Source of the DNA: a virus | Virus record (IMG/VR): IMGVR_UViG_3300023180_005138 | Location: 53,379-117,378 of that record | Direction: 5' to 3' (one strand) | DNA length: 64,000 bases | Shown: positions 43,425 to 51,781 of the stretch, in pieces | Position numbering within the stretch: position 1 is the stretch's first letter | Layout: each line of letters starts with the position of its first letter | Translations under genes and position numbers: made by a program | The notes under the pieces: model-generated | Told to the model about the DNA's origin: nothing | Seen by the model: only the letters and a program-made list of their open reading frames with translations | Database searches by the model: none

Positions 43425-43453
43425 AGTATATCAAATTGATTTTTATAAAGCAA
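43425..43453 (-). promoter_or_regulatory. Sigma70-type promoter candidate for the tail operon
   Basis: On the minus strand TTGCTT (43448-43453) and TATACT (43425-43430) are 17 bases apart in the 81-base gap before the tail-terminator gene; ribosome site AAGG follows. It resembles the candidate at 15756-15784 (TTGCTA, 17 bases, TATAAT). Confidence 0.5.
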
Positions 43454-43486
43454 ATCCTAAATTCTCAAAACAGATTCGTGCCCAGT

Positions 43487-44788
43487 TTAAAAACCTCTTA
43501 TAATTCTAAAACGAGTTCCATACACTTGTTTAACAGTATCTCTAATAGAACCTTGTAATAAAAATCTAGGTGCTCTTGCTCCTCTTTTTTCGTGAACACG
43601 ATAGTTAGGAGCATAATAATATGTAATTAATTGTTGTCTAATATTTTGCATAACTCTAACAGATTCTGCAAATTGACCAGTTCTATATGTTAGTACAGTA
43701 GGACTTAAAGGCTCTCCTCTAATAGGTCCTTTAGGCATACGACGCTCTACTTCTTTTTGTACTAAAGCACTTAATTGAACGTCTGAAATATAGTTTACTT
43801 TAGTTTCTGCCTTTTTCTTTTTCGTTTTAGCTGTTATAGATCCTTTTCCTAAAAGGGCAGACCCTTTTTCATATTCAATTAAAAATTTGCCCTTAAATTG
43901 TGAGTTCAAGAATTTAATTACAGAAGGAGAGAATTGTGAAAACTCTGCTGCTAAATCTTGAGCAATTGCCAGACTAAGCTTTTTTAATTCTACATCTAAA
44001 GATTTATTTGCTTTGTTTAAAGCGTTTCTAACTTCAGCTTCTGTAAAGTAAATTTGAAAGTAGACTTGTCCTTCTGCGCCTTCTGTCACTTTTATTTTAG
44101 CTTTAGGATTTTTGGATATTTGTTGCCAGTTCCAGCCAATAGATTTAATTATTCTTTTTCCACCAACTTGTATAGGAACTTTAATATCTGCTGCTTTTAA
44201 AGCAAAGTTTTTTCTTAATGCGATAGCAGCAGGAGATCTACTCTTATTTAAAAAAGATTTTAAACCTTCACTATCATTTTTTAATTTAACTAGCTCTTGT
44301 AAAAAAGAATCACCAAATCTAACGCGTTCTTCGATAGGAGTTGCAGAGCCTTCTGAAGTATCAAACCCAGTTATAAGTTTTGTGGTAGAGCGTAAATTAA
44401 TTCCTTGTCCGCCGGCTATCCCAATCTGTCCTGCTCTAGTTACTTGTCCTGAAGAGTCTGTTGTTGTAGAAATAGCTTTATTTTCTGAAACAACAGCCTG
44501 TCCTGACTCCGCATCATAAACAATATTATCGGGTATAACACCAGACCCTGATTTTCCTTGAATAAGGGTACCACCTAAATTGTCTACCATAACCCTATCA
44601 ACAATATTTGATAATCTTGAGTAGATACCAAATAAAGCTCTGGATAATGGTTCATTTGTAGCTTTTAAATAAAAACGAGCAGGTCCTATTGCATTTCTAG
44701 ATTTAAATAGTAAGTCTAATGCATTAGGTCCTGTAAAAGTTTTACCGTCTGGTCCTGTGACTTTAAATCTAGTAACAGACTCTATCAT
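43487..44788 (-). CDS. Neck or head-tail joining protein (433 aa)
   Basis: A 433-residue protein between the connector and the tail-terminator candidate. The N-terminal half has PDGKTFTGPNALDLLFKSRN and the C-terminal part RTGQFAESVRVMQNIRQQL, followed by HEKRGARAPRFLLQGSIRDT. The latter resembles tail-completion (gp10/Z-like) proteins, but with an N-terminal region of about 300 residues not seen in small versions. Position supports a neck role; exact homology uncertain. Confidence 0.6.
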   Translation of the reverse strand: MIESVTRFKVTGPDGKTFTGPNALDLLFKSRNAIGPARFYLKATNEPLSRALFGIYSRLSNIVDRVMVDNLGGTLIQGKSGSGVIPDNIVYDAESGQAVVSENKAISTTTDSSGQVTRAGQIGIAGGQGINLRSTTKLITGFDTSEGSATPIEERVRFGDSFLQELVKLKNDSEGLKSFLNKSRSPAAIALRKNFALKAADIKVPIQVGGKRIIKSIGWNWQQISKNPKAKIKVTEGAEGQVYFQIYFTEAEVRNALNKANKSLDVELKKLSLAIAQDLAAEFSQFSPSVIKFLNSQFKGKFLIEYEKGSALLGKGSITAKTKKKKAETKVNYISDVQLSALVQKEVERRMPKGPIRGEPLSPTVLTYRTGQFAESVRVMQNIRQQLITYYYAPNYRVHEKRGARAPRFLLQGSIRDTVKQVYGTRFRIIRGF

Positions 44789-44789
44789 A

Positions 44790-46088
44790 CTAATAAATCA
44801 CTCTATATAAATCTAGAATACGACGAATGTGTGGAGGAAAATTAGCACTCAATGCTCTATCTTGAACATTCTCACCTTGGAAAGTAAAGCCTTGGGATTC
44901 TTGCCGATCTTTGTGTAACATTTTAGCATAATCCATAGTAGCCATCAATAAATCTTGAGGAATAGAGCCAGAATCATATCCAGACTTATAAGTTACTCTA
45001 ACACCACGAGGATAATTCTTAAATGTAGCAGCTCCTACAAGAGTTAATCCAAAATCTCCTGTACCATCACCAATATTTTTAGTAATTTCGCCTGTATCAG
45101 GGTAGAATAAAAAGTCTTCTACAGAAGCGTGATCGTCAGCAAAGCCAGAGGTATCATTGTCTCCATCAAAATGTGCTAATAAAACAGTATTATCATCTGT
45201 CGCATGTTGGTAAGAAGGAGCAGTAAAAGCAGTAGTATGTCTAGCAACATGAGAGATACGAGTTTCATCCATAAATCCATTAAAATATTGATAATTTGAA
45301 GTAACATTTTGTCTTGCAATTTCAAGTTGCGCAGAAATATCAGGCATCACATTTGAAGTAGTTTGTGTGCCTATAGAAGTTCCATCACGGTAAAGTGTCC
45401 AAGAAGAACCAGAACGAACAATTTCTACATGATGAAAAGTATTAGCAGAATAACCAGTTGAGGCCGCATGTGTAACATTAACAACTTCAGTACCTCCAGA
45501 TACTGCTCTAAAAGTAAAACCATTAGTAGTATCATATCCAAGGGACCAAAGATTATTAACATCCGCAGATTGTGAGATGAATACTGCATTAGCAGAATAA
45601 GAGTTAGATCTTATTTGTGTATCAATAGTAAAATCAGAGTCTCCAAAATACCAGTCATTAGAATCAGCTAAATAAATATAGTCATCAGATCCGTCAAAAA
45701 ACACAGAGGAGTCCCCGAACTTTTTATATCTAGTTTTTAGAACGGGTCCTCCACTGCGAGTTAAAGTATGGTTTGAATCTATTCTTGTTACTGAAGAACC
45801 ATCTGATTGTGGATTAGTTAGTTTTCTATATGCAGTACCGTCATACTCAGAAATAGAATGAACATTTTGTAAGGGTAGCCTAGATACAAAAACCGAAGAT
45901 TTTCCTCCGTCAAATACTTCTGAATACGAGTTACTTAAAACTTCGTGTCCAATATAGTTTTCTACAGCACCACAAGCGAAAGAAATAAGATTGCTGAGTC
46001 TAGCATCTTCGTTAGAGCTTGTAATGTTTAGATAATTTTTTATTTGTGCTAAAGTTACATATGGATATTTACCATAATTGCTAGACAT
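44790..46088 (-). CDS. Head-tail connector with LamG-like inserted domain
   Basis: A 432-residue protein. The ends match small gp6/gp15-type connectors: residues 1-90 (VTLAQIKNYLNITSSNEDAR, SNLISFACGAVENYIGHEV) and 352-432 (PQDLLMATMDYAKMLHKDRQE). Residues 120-312 form a concanavalin/LamG-like sandwich (SVFFDGSDDYIYLADS, DFTIDTQIR, HHVEIVRSGSSWTLYRDGT, DETRISHVARHTT), placed between them. Connectors usually run 100-120 residues. The insertion may decorate the neck. Confidence 0.82.
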   Translation of the reverse strand: MSSNYGKYPYVTLAQIKNYLNITSSNEDARLSNLISFACGAVENYIGHEVLSNSYSEVFDGGKSSVFVSRLPLQNVHSISEYDGTAYRKLTNPQSDGSSVTRIDSNHTLTRSGGPVLKTRYKKFGDSSVFFDGSDDYIYLADSNDWYFGDSDFTIDTQIRSNSYSANAVFISQSADVNNLWSLGYDTTNGFTFRAVSGGTEVVNVTHAASTGYSANTFHHVEIVRSGSSWTLYRDGTSIGTQTTSNVMPDISAQLEIARQNVTSNYQYFNGFMDETRISHVARHTTAFTAPSYQHATDDNTVLLAHFDGDNDTSGFADDHASVEDFLFYPDTGEITKNIGDGTGDFGLTLVGAATFKNYPRGVRVTYKSGYDSGSIPQDLLMATMDYAKMLHKDRQESQGFTFQGENVQDRALSANFPPHIRRILDLYRVIY

Positions 46089-46102
46089 TGTTTATCCCCT
46101 TC

Positions 46103-46324
46103 TTATTTAGTAACGATTGTAGTTTTTGGCTTAACAGGAGCCACAGCCTCTACGGAAGTAGCGCTGACTACTTTTTGCTTAACAGGAGCAGGAGCTGGTT
46201 TTGGAGCTTTAGCTGCTTTCCATTCTGCGATATAAGCGTCTACCTGAGTAAGACCATTTCCTAACTTCATTAGAATTCTACGAGCTTCGTCTTCATCATC
46301 AATTTGCATGATTTCATTAATCAT
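46103..46324 (-). CDS. Hypothetical small protein after the capsid gene
   Basis: A 73-residue protein with a ribosome site AAGGAG. The N-terminal helix (INEIMQIDDEDEARRILMKLG) is followed by a basic Pro/Ala/Lys linker-like tail (AKAPKPAPAPVKQK). It lies between the capsid and connector genes, where decoration or head-stabilising proteins may occur. No family recognised. Confidence 0.65.
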   Translation of the reverse strand: MINEIMQIDDEDEARRILMKLGNGLTQVDAYIAEWKAAKAPKPAPAPVKQKVVSATSVEAVAPVKPKTTIVTK

Positions 46325-46349
46325 TATAATTTTCTCCTTGTCTTATAGT

Positions 46350-46379
46350 AAGAAAGGGAGGCAGGTTAACCTACCTCCC
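46350..46379 (-). terminator. Terminator after the capsid gene
   Basis: In the leftward transcript GGGAGGTAGG and CCTGCCTCCC form a 10-bp stem (one G-U pair) with TTAA loop (46370-46379 with 46356-46365), followed by TTTCTT. It lies 39 bases past the capsid stop. A weak promoter-like TTAACC and TATAAG follow. Confidence 0.75.
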
Positions 46380-46417
46380 TCTTCCTTAAGGTAAATCAGA
46401 ATCTATTATACCTAAGA

Positions 46418-47812
46418 TTAGGCAAGTGTTCTGATTGTAGCAGCATAGCCGTAGGTGGTTGAAACGTTTGCACCTGCACCTGAGCCTGTGGTTGAGAGAG
46501 CCTTGAAGTCAAAGCGTGTGCTCATGTACATCGCTGTGACCTGCTGGCGAGGCTCGTACTCGCTCTCGATCTCCATACCACGGCGTTCTGCGATCATCCA
46601 GCCTGGCTTGTAGACTAGAGCACCAATGTCGGCTGAGTTAGAACCAACGTTATCTAGGAACTCAGTAATAACAACTGGGATACCATAGATTGCGCCAACA
46701 GAACCTGTGAGGTATGTTGCGTTTGGTCCGAACTTATCGACTGTGCGGAAGTCGGAGGTTGTGACTAGCTCGTTGTAACCTTCGATTGTGGTTAGATATA
46801 CGAGGTGGTCACCAAGCTGTAGACCGTACTTACCCATTAGGGCGCGGGCTGAAGCAATATTAGCTGCTGTAGCCTTTGTGTCGCCATCGGCGGTACGAAC
46901 GGATAGACCGTCTGTAGCAACCTGGTTAACCATTGTGGTGATACCCTTAACAACAGAGGCATAAGTTGATGTGCCAGCTGGGTTAGCTGTGAAGCCTGAT
47001 AGGGCGCCAGTACCACGAAGGATTGCCTTGTCGATTGAACGAGAAAGGCGACGTGTTGCTGCGCGACGGAGGAAGTCGATTAGAGGAAGAATTGTATCCT
47101 CTTCTTCATCCTTGGCAAGATGTGTTGTAACCATGAACTTGTGTGGTGTAAAGTCAACTGACTTAATTGCGTTCTGGTTTGAGGTTGGGACGTTTGATGT
47201 ATCACCAACGCCTGTGGCATATGTGCCAGAAGCGAACTGTGCTACGTAATCGTCTGTATCCTCATCGGCGACTGGGACACGGAATGTCTTTGCATCGACC
47301 TGGATTCTATCGAACATAGGAGCAATAACGAGCTGCTGCTCCATTTCTTCATAGATATTTGTTGAGAAGTTGCTTAGGAACTGATCAACTGAAGTGACGG
47401 CCTTAATCTGATTACCAAGCTTGGTATCAAATGGGTCACGACGATTGAGAGCCTTAGCAAGAAGGAAGGCATTAGCCATTTCCTTTTCGCTATACTTGCT
47501 GGAAGCCTTCTGCTGCTGATAAACATGCTTGCTTTCAGAAATAGCTTTAATCTCGTCCTTATATTTTGCAATCTGTGCCTTTAGCTCAGAAAGCTCTTCA
47601 CGGGTCTGGCGAGTTGCCTCACCATTACGCTCAGCCTCATCGGACTCACGTATAACAGCTTCACCAGCCTTCTCGACTAGCTTCTCTGTGTTGTTTTCTC
47701 CAACTTTAACGGAGACTTCCTCGACAGCCTTCTCCACAACTGTTTCAGTTGCAGGAGCTGCTTTCTTTTCAGTCTCTAGTACAATTGGATCACCTGCATT
47801 TTCGGTTGCCAT
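46418..47812 (-). CDS. Major capsid protein, internal in-frame start
   Basis: The ATG at 47812 (MATENAGDPIV) lies in frame within the fusion and has AAAGGAGA eight bases upstream (47821-47828), an excellent ribosome site. The product of 464 residues would hold a charged helical delta-like region (REELSELKAQIAKYKDEIKA) plus the HK97 fold, the normal size and architecture for a capsid protein. This would let the phage make capsid protein in excess over protease. Seen: start and ribosome site; inferred: use. Confidence 0.65.
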   Translation of the reverse strand: MATENAGDPIVLETEKKAAPATETVVEKAVEEVSVKVGENNTEKLVEKAGEAVIRESDEAERNGEATRQTREELSELKAQIAKYKDEIKAISESKHVYQQQKASSKYSEKEMANAFLLAKALNRRDPFDTKLGNQIKAVTSVDQFLSNFSTNIYEEMEQQLVIAPMFDRIQVDAKTFRVPVADEDTDDYVAQFASGTYATGVGDTSNVPTSNQNAIKSVDFTPHKFMVTTHLAKDEEEDTILPLIDFLRRAATRRLSRSIDKAILRGTGALSGFTANPAGTSTYASVVKGITTMVNQVATDGLSVRTADGDTKATAANIASARALMGKYGLQLGDHLVYLTTIEGYNELVTTSDFRTVDKFGPNATYLTGSVGAIYGIPVVITEFLDNVGSNSADIGALVYKPGWMIAERRGMEIESEYEPRQQVTAMYMSTRFDFKALSTTGSGAGANVSTTYGYAATIRTLA

Positions 47813-49441
47813 TGTTTCATTCTCCTTTATAGTCTTAGTAGTCTTATGACCGTTTACTAATAAGGCTAGATCCTTTGAAGTCTCTTCGCCATCGTTGCAG
47901 TCAATACTCTTAAGCTTTTCGATGTTATTTAGCATCATTTTAGCAATATGATAGTTAGTGTCATTCCATTCTGATGATGGGGTAGTGGTTAAGTTTAGTG
48001 TTTTATTCAGCTTTTCCTGTAAAAGTTCACTGTTTTTAACAGCTTCGTTATCTTTCACTGCATAAAGCTCTTGTTCAGAAAGTGTAACCAGTGAGTCAAA
48101 CTTTTCTTTAATATTGGAACGTTCTCCATCACTTAAGCTTTTGAACTCTGTAACAGAGACATCTAGATCATACTGTGATCCAAGGTCCCAAAAATTCGCT
48201 ACTGATAAATTTTCAGCAGGGATTGTAACTGTATTATCCAATGATTTTCCGTTTAAGTCAACTTCTAAAAATTGAAAAATAGGGTTTTGGGCAGTAGCAA
48301 TTTTCACTGTCTGATACCTTTTACCCTCATGTTTTACAAAAGCACCATTTTTAATTTGTGCGGTTTCTGCACTAAGAAGATTAACAAAAGGAATTGGTTC
48401 ATAAGGATCAGATGATAAGGTCTTATCCTCATCGTCTTCATCTTCCTCGGATAGATTCTCAATTTCTACGTCTTCAGCAAGATTGACTTCCTTAATAATT
48501 TCCTTCTCTTCTTCTTCAGCGGCAGCAACAATGACTTCTTCTGTCTCGTTTGTTTCAACGTCTTTAGTCATAGTATTCTCCTCTTCAGAATATAGAGTAA
48601 CAGATGAGTAGTTAGGGTTTTTAGACCCACCGTTTGCCTCAGTCTCACTAGGAGACATGGGACGGGCTTCTCCATCTGTCTTATCAGGTGAATCAACATT
48701 GTTAGAAGGTTGAACTAAGAACACAATTTCATGACCGTGCCCTTCTGCTTCTTCAATGGTATAATTCACAATTTTGTGATAATGCTTTTGGCCATGAGAG
48801 GAATAGGTAGTAACACCATTGCCACTATCATCCATTTCAATGGTATGATAATGACCGGCTTTGTTACCAGTTATTCCGACATAAATGCCTTCCATCATTT
48901 TCACTTCGTCTTTTAAGCTAGCCTCTTTGAGACTCTTCTTAAAGTCTTCATATTCATCGTTAGATTCAAAACTTTTTCTAACACTGAATAAGCTTTCTTG
49001 GTTGCAAGGAACGGATACAACACTAATTTCGTGAAGTTCTACATCAGTAATTTGTGTTGTGTCTGTATTCCGATCATAGCGACCATCCTTAACGCGGAAC
49101 CCTACAGAAAAGCTCTTTAAAGCTCCGTCATTAATAAGTGTTTGTACACCGTGAAGTTTTTCTGCTGCGTCACTTACATAAGCTTCAACAAAAATACCTT
49201 TACGGTCTACAGAAATCTTTTCTACACGTCCAATAGGTTTGCTGTGATCGTGCTGATAAAGAAGAACAGGGTTCTTACGATAGTAATCAACACCCTTAGC
49301 CCAAGCATTAGCTGTAATGATATCACCTGCTCGATCTTTATCGGTGGTGTTAGCATAGCCAGCAATTCTTAAGCCTTTCTTCTTCTTAGGAGCACGTTTC
49401 TCAACAGTTAGTGGACTGTATACATGAAACATTTTATCCAT
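46418..49441 (-). CDS. Prohead protease-scaffold-major capsid fusion
   Basis: A single frame of about 1,007 residues from ATG 49441 (nine bases after AAGGGG; ATG 49447 and an earlier 49504 are possible). The N-terminal part is an HK97-type S78 prohead protease (YQHDHSKPIGRVEKI, LKSFSVGFRV, ELHEISVVSVPCN). Then comes a His-rich segment (HYHTIEM, KHYHKIV, GHGHEI), an acidic linker, a helical scaffold-like part, and an HK97 capsid protein (MFDRIQVDAKTFRVPV, ATRRLSRSIDKAIL, IYGIPVVITEFL). Internal ribosome sites precede Met at 48571 and 47812, suggesting nested products. Confidence 0.9.
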   Translation of the reverse strand: MDKMFHVYSPLTVEKRAPKKKKGLRIAGYANTTDKDRAGDIITANAWAKGVDYYRKNPVLLYQHDHSKPIGRVEKISVDRKGIFVEAYVSDAAEKLHGVQTLINDGALKSFSVGFRVKDGRYDRNTDTTQITDVELHEISVVSVPCNQESLFSVRKSFESNDEYEDFKKSLKEASLKDEVKMMEGIYVGITGNKAGHYHTIEMDDSGNGVTTYSSHGQKHYHKIVNYTIEEAEGHGHEIVFLVQPSNNVDSPDKTDGEARPMSPSETEANGGSKNPNYSSVTLYSEEENTMTKDVETNETEEVIVAAAEEEEKEIIKEVNLAEDVEIENLSEEDEDDEDKTLSSDPYEPIPFVNLLSAETAQIKNGAFVKHEGKRYQTVKIATAQNPIFQFLEVDLNGKSLDNTVTIPAENLSVANFWDLGSQYDLDVSVTEFKSLSDGERSNIKEKFDSLVTLSEQELYAVKDNEAVKNSELLQEKLNKTLNLTTTPSSEWNDTNYHIAKMMLNNIEKLKSIDCNDGEETSKDLALLVNGHKTTKTIKENETMATENAGDPIVLETEKKAAPATETVVEKAVEEVSVKVGENNTEKLVEKAGEAVIRESDEAERNGEATRQTREELSELKAQIAKYKDEIKAISESKHVYQQQKASSKYSEKEMANAFLLAKALNRRDPFDTKLGNQIKAVTSVDQFLSNFSTNIYEEMEQQLVIAPMFDRIQVDAKTFRVPVADEDTDDYVAQFASGTYATGVGDTSNVPTSNQNAIKSVDFTPHKFMVTTHLAKDEEEDTILPLIDFLRRAATRRLSRSIDKAILRGTGALSGFTANPAGTSTYASVVKGITTMVNQVATDGLSVRTADGDTKATAANIASARALMGKYGLQLGDHLVYLTTIEGYNELVTTSDFRTVDKFGPNATYLTGSVGAIYGIPVVITEFLDNVGSNSADIGALVYKPGWMIAERRGMEIESEYEPRQQVTAMYMSTRFDFKALSTTGSGAGANVSTTYGYAATIRTLA

Positions 49442-50705
49442 TCTCATTATCCCCTTGTGTAGGATCAGGAGGTGTATCTGTATTATCTTCTGTAGGTCTT
49501 CCACCTTGTGAGGGGTCTACAGCACTTCCTGTAATATTTTGTGGTATTCTAATCTCATCGCAATCTTCACGATGTTGGAATCTTAATCCTATTCTAGCTT
49601 CATTAGGTGTAATAATACCAGTATTTACTAATGTAGAATAGTACATAGCTTGTGTTTTTTCGTCCGCTCTAAGAGCTGAAACAGCTGCTCTATCTGGACG
49701 AATAATAATATCTGAGTTAAAGAAGTGAGAAAATGCGCTACAGAACTGTTCTAAAATTGGCATAATAGTATGGTTATAAAATAATACTTGGTTTGCAGCT
49801 ATGTTAGCATTATTTCCTGATTTTAACAGAACATATGGTACACCAAGTGCTTTTGCAATATCTTGTTGGACTCGTTCTACAGAAGCTTCAAAATCTAACT
49901 CGGAAAATTTAATTTGTCCAAAAGGACTTAGCTGTAGTCCGCCATCTAAAATAGCAGGATTTCTAGCACCACCATAAATAGTAGAATAACTCTGTCTCCA
50001 CTGTTCTAATAATCTTTCTTTTACTTTTGGACTTAGAACAGAAGCAGTTTGTAAGACAATACCTGGAATACCATTATTCTTAAAGAATTGACGCTGGAAA
50101 TTAATTAAGTAATAGTATAACTCAATTAATCTTTTAACAGATTTTAACTTTGGTGCGCCACGGTAAATACTATCTTCGTTATCTGACTTAATATGAATAA
50201 TTTCATCAGTATCAAATTTTAGAGCAGATTCTTGTCTTGTGGTTTGTTTACCATAACTATAAGCACTTGAAGACTGAACATTTCGCACTAAAAAGTTAAA
50301 ATGCGAAATAAAGGTTTTTTCGTCTGGAATAACTTCCATATCATTAGCTGGTAATACGTAAAGATTTGTACGATCATAATAAAAGAAGGCATTACCATCT
50401 AGTAAATAGTCTAAGAAAGCTCTACGAAATAACTTAACTCTGTCTTCAAAAGGATTTGGTGAACGATTTAAAAGTTTATCTACTTTCTTAACAGCACCTC
50501 CGCCTTCAACAATAATCGGGACTTCAATCAAAGCATTAATAATTAACTCAATAGAGCGATTAACTACTTCAACGTCACGATATGCTTGTTCAAAATCAAG
50601 AATAGTTTCTGGACTCGCATAAGGCTCTGCGGCAGCTAACGAAGGCTGTGCAGGGTTAAGCTTTTCTGATATCCATCTTCTCCAACCTGGAACTTCGTTA
50701 GCCAT
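49434..50705 (-). CDS. Portal protein (HK97 family)
   Basis: A 423-residue protein of the HK97 portal type: FEQAYRDVEVVNRSIELIIN, YLLDGNAFFYYDRTN, EIIHIKSDNEDSIYRGAPKL, then QQDIAKALGVPYVLLKSGNN and a C-terminal DKTQ-like stretch (ADEKTQAMYYSTLVNTGIIT). It forms the ring through which DNA enters and leaves the head. Its stop lies just inside the start region of the protease-capsid gene. Confidence 0.95.
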   Translation of the reverse strand: MANEVPGWRRWISEKLNPAQPSLAAAEPYASPETILDFEQAYRDVEVVNRSIELIINALIEVPIIVEGGGAVKKVDKLLNRSPNPFEDRVKLFRRAFLDYLLDGNAFFYYDRTNLYVLPANDMEVIPDEKTFISHFNFLVRNVQSSSAYSYGKQTTRQESALKFDTDEIIHIKSDNEDSIYRGAPKLKSVKRLIELYYYLINFQRQFFKNNGIPGIVLQTASVLSPKVKERLLEQWRQSYSTIYGGARNPAILDGGLQLSPFGQIKFSELDFEASVERVQQDIAKALGVPYVLLKSGNNANIAANQVLFYNHTIMPILEQFCSAFSHFFNSDIIIRPDRAAVSALRADEKTQAMYYSTLVNTGIITPNEARIGLRFQHREDCDEIRIPQNITGSAVDPSQGGRPTEDNTDTPPDPTQGDNENG

Positions 50706-51072
50706 GTTTCTCCCTTTGAATTTCTAACCAATTTATAATTTTATTTGATAGATGATTACTATAACGTTGTCCGTATATATTATGTAATCTTTCGTGATGT
50801 TGTTTACAAAGGGTATAAAGGTTGTTATTGCTTAACCGATCAAACTCATCATCATAAAATTTTACTCTTATATCTTTTATTTCCTCAACAGTATCAAATT
50901 TAGACACTTTATTTTTTATGCACCAGTCTTCAAAAAGTTGAGATATAGAAAAAATATGATGAAGTTCTAAGTTTTCTTTCTCTTTGCATATATAACATTC
51001 ATCGCGTAATTTGTAATCTTTTTTAATATAATCCCTTATATACTTAATAGGAATTCTTTTTAAATCTGCCAT
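50698..51072 (-). CDS. HNH endonuclease
   Basis: A 124-residue HNH protein: CYIC (residues 26-29), LELHHI (His38-His39) and LCKQHHERLHN near residue 90, giving the zinc-stabilised beta-beta-alpha metal fold. HNH genes next to the terminase or portal are known to help cos cleavage in some phages, and they may also be free-standing homing enzymes. It overlaps the portal by eight bases. No choice between the roles can be made here. Confidence 0.82.
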   Translation of the reverse strand: MADLKRIPIKYIRDYIKKDYKLRDECYICKEKENLELHHIFSISQLFEDWCIKNKVSKFDTVEEIKDIRVKFYDDEFDRLSNNNLYTLCKQHHERLHNIYGQRYSNHLSNKIINWLEIQREKHG

Positions 51073-51112
51073 TAGAATAACTTTACCAAATACTAAACTT
51101 TGTGTCCAATCT

Positions 51113-51781
51113 TTAATTTTTAGAAGCCAAGAAAGGGGAACGAAAATCTTGAATTACTTGCCATCTCTTACTAAAATGCTCAGGATGTTTGTTTAATCCT
51201 ACAGCTCCCTCTTCTAATAAGGAAACTTCTGTTTTAATTATTTTAGGTTTTGTCTTATAGTAGTCACTCATAGAAAGAGATACCTGTATATCATCCCCTC
51301 TATCTTTTGTTCCCCAAGGTTCTATATAGTCTTTCCATATAGTTTTTAAATGAGGAATCGAAACAGATAAACAAGCTCCAACAGCTATATCTGATTCTGC
51401 ATCTATACACCATTCACTAGATAAATCTTCATAACAAGAAACTTTATTTACTCCAGATCTACCATATATAGATATAAGCCTATCAGGAGTCTTTCTTATT
51501 TCTACTATTAGTCTCATTATACAGTGAAAACTTGGGTCAATATCATCGTCTAGTATAATTGCATATTTATAATTTAAATCTTTTGCAAATTTCCAACGCT
51601 CAATACACCATCCATTTTCTTTTTTATTTATAACGGCTGCACCTTTAAACTGATGTACTTTATAAGAAGGATTATTATTAATTATAAATATAGGTAATTT
51701 ACCTTTAAATTTTTCAACAAGATAATAAATATTACTAAGTCTTTTGTAGTTTAAAATTATTAGTGCAGTATCTTTAAGCAT
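51113..51781 (-). CDS. Glycosyltransferase, GT-A fold
   Basis: A 222-residue protein with GT-A nucleotide-sugar features: ALIILNYKRL at the N terminus, FIINNNPSYK, KENGWCIERW and the metal-binding triple Asp in YAIILDDDID (residues 78-80). A later stretch WCIDAESDIAVGACLSV could be acceptor-binding. It overlaps the terminase by eight bases and lies before the HNH gene, so it is expressed with virion genes. Target unknown; a virion glycoprotein or DNA modification is possible. Confidence 0.78.
   Translation of the reverse strand: MLKDTALIILNYKRLSNIYYLVEKFKGKLPIFIINNNPSYKVHQFKGAAVINKKENGWCIERWKFAKDLNYKYAIILDDDIDPSFHCIMRLIVEIRKTPDRLISIYGRSGVNKVSCYEDLSSEWCIDAESDIAVGACLSVSIPHLKTIWKDYIEPWGTKDRGDDIQVSLSMSDYYKTKPKIIKTEVSLLEEGAVGLNKHPEHFSKRWQVIQDFRSPFLASKN

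Noticed and set aside
49442-49504. Start of the capsid fusion at 49504
   Set aside because: The extra residues overlap the portal gene by about 70 bases, lack a ribosome site and look unlike a protease N terminus; ATG 49441 or 49447 has AAGGGG upstream.
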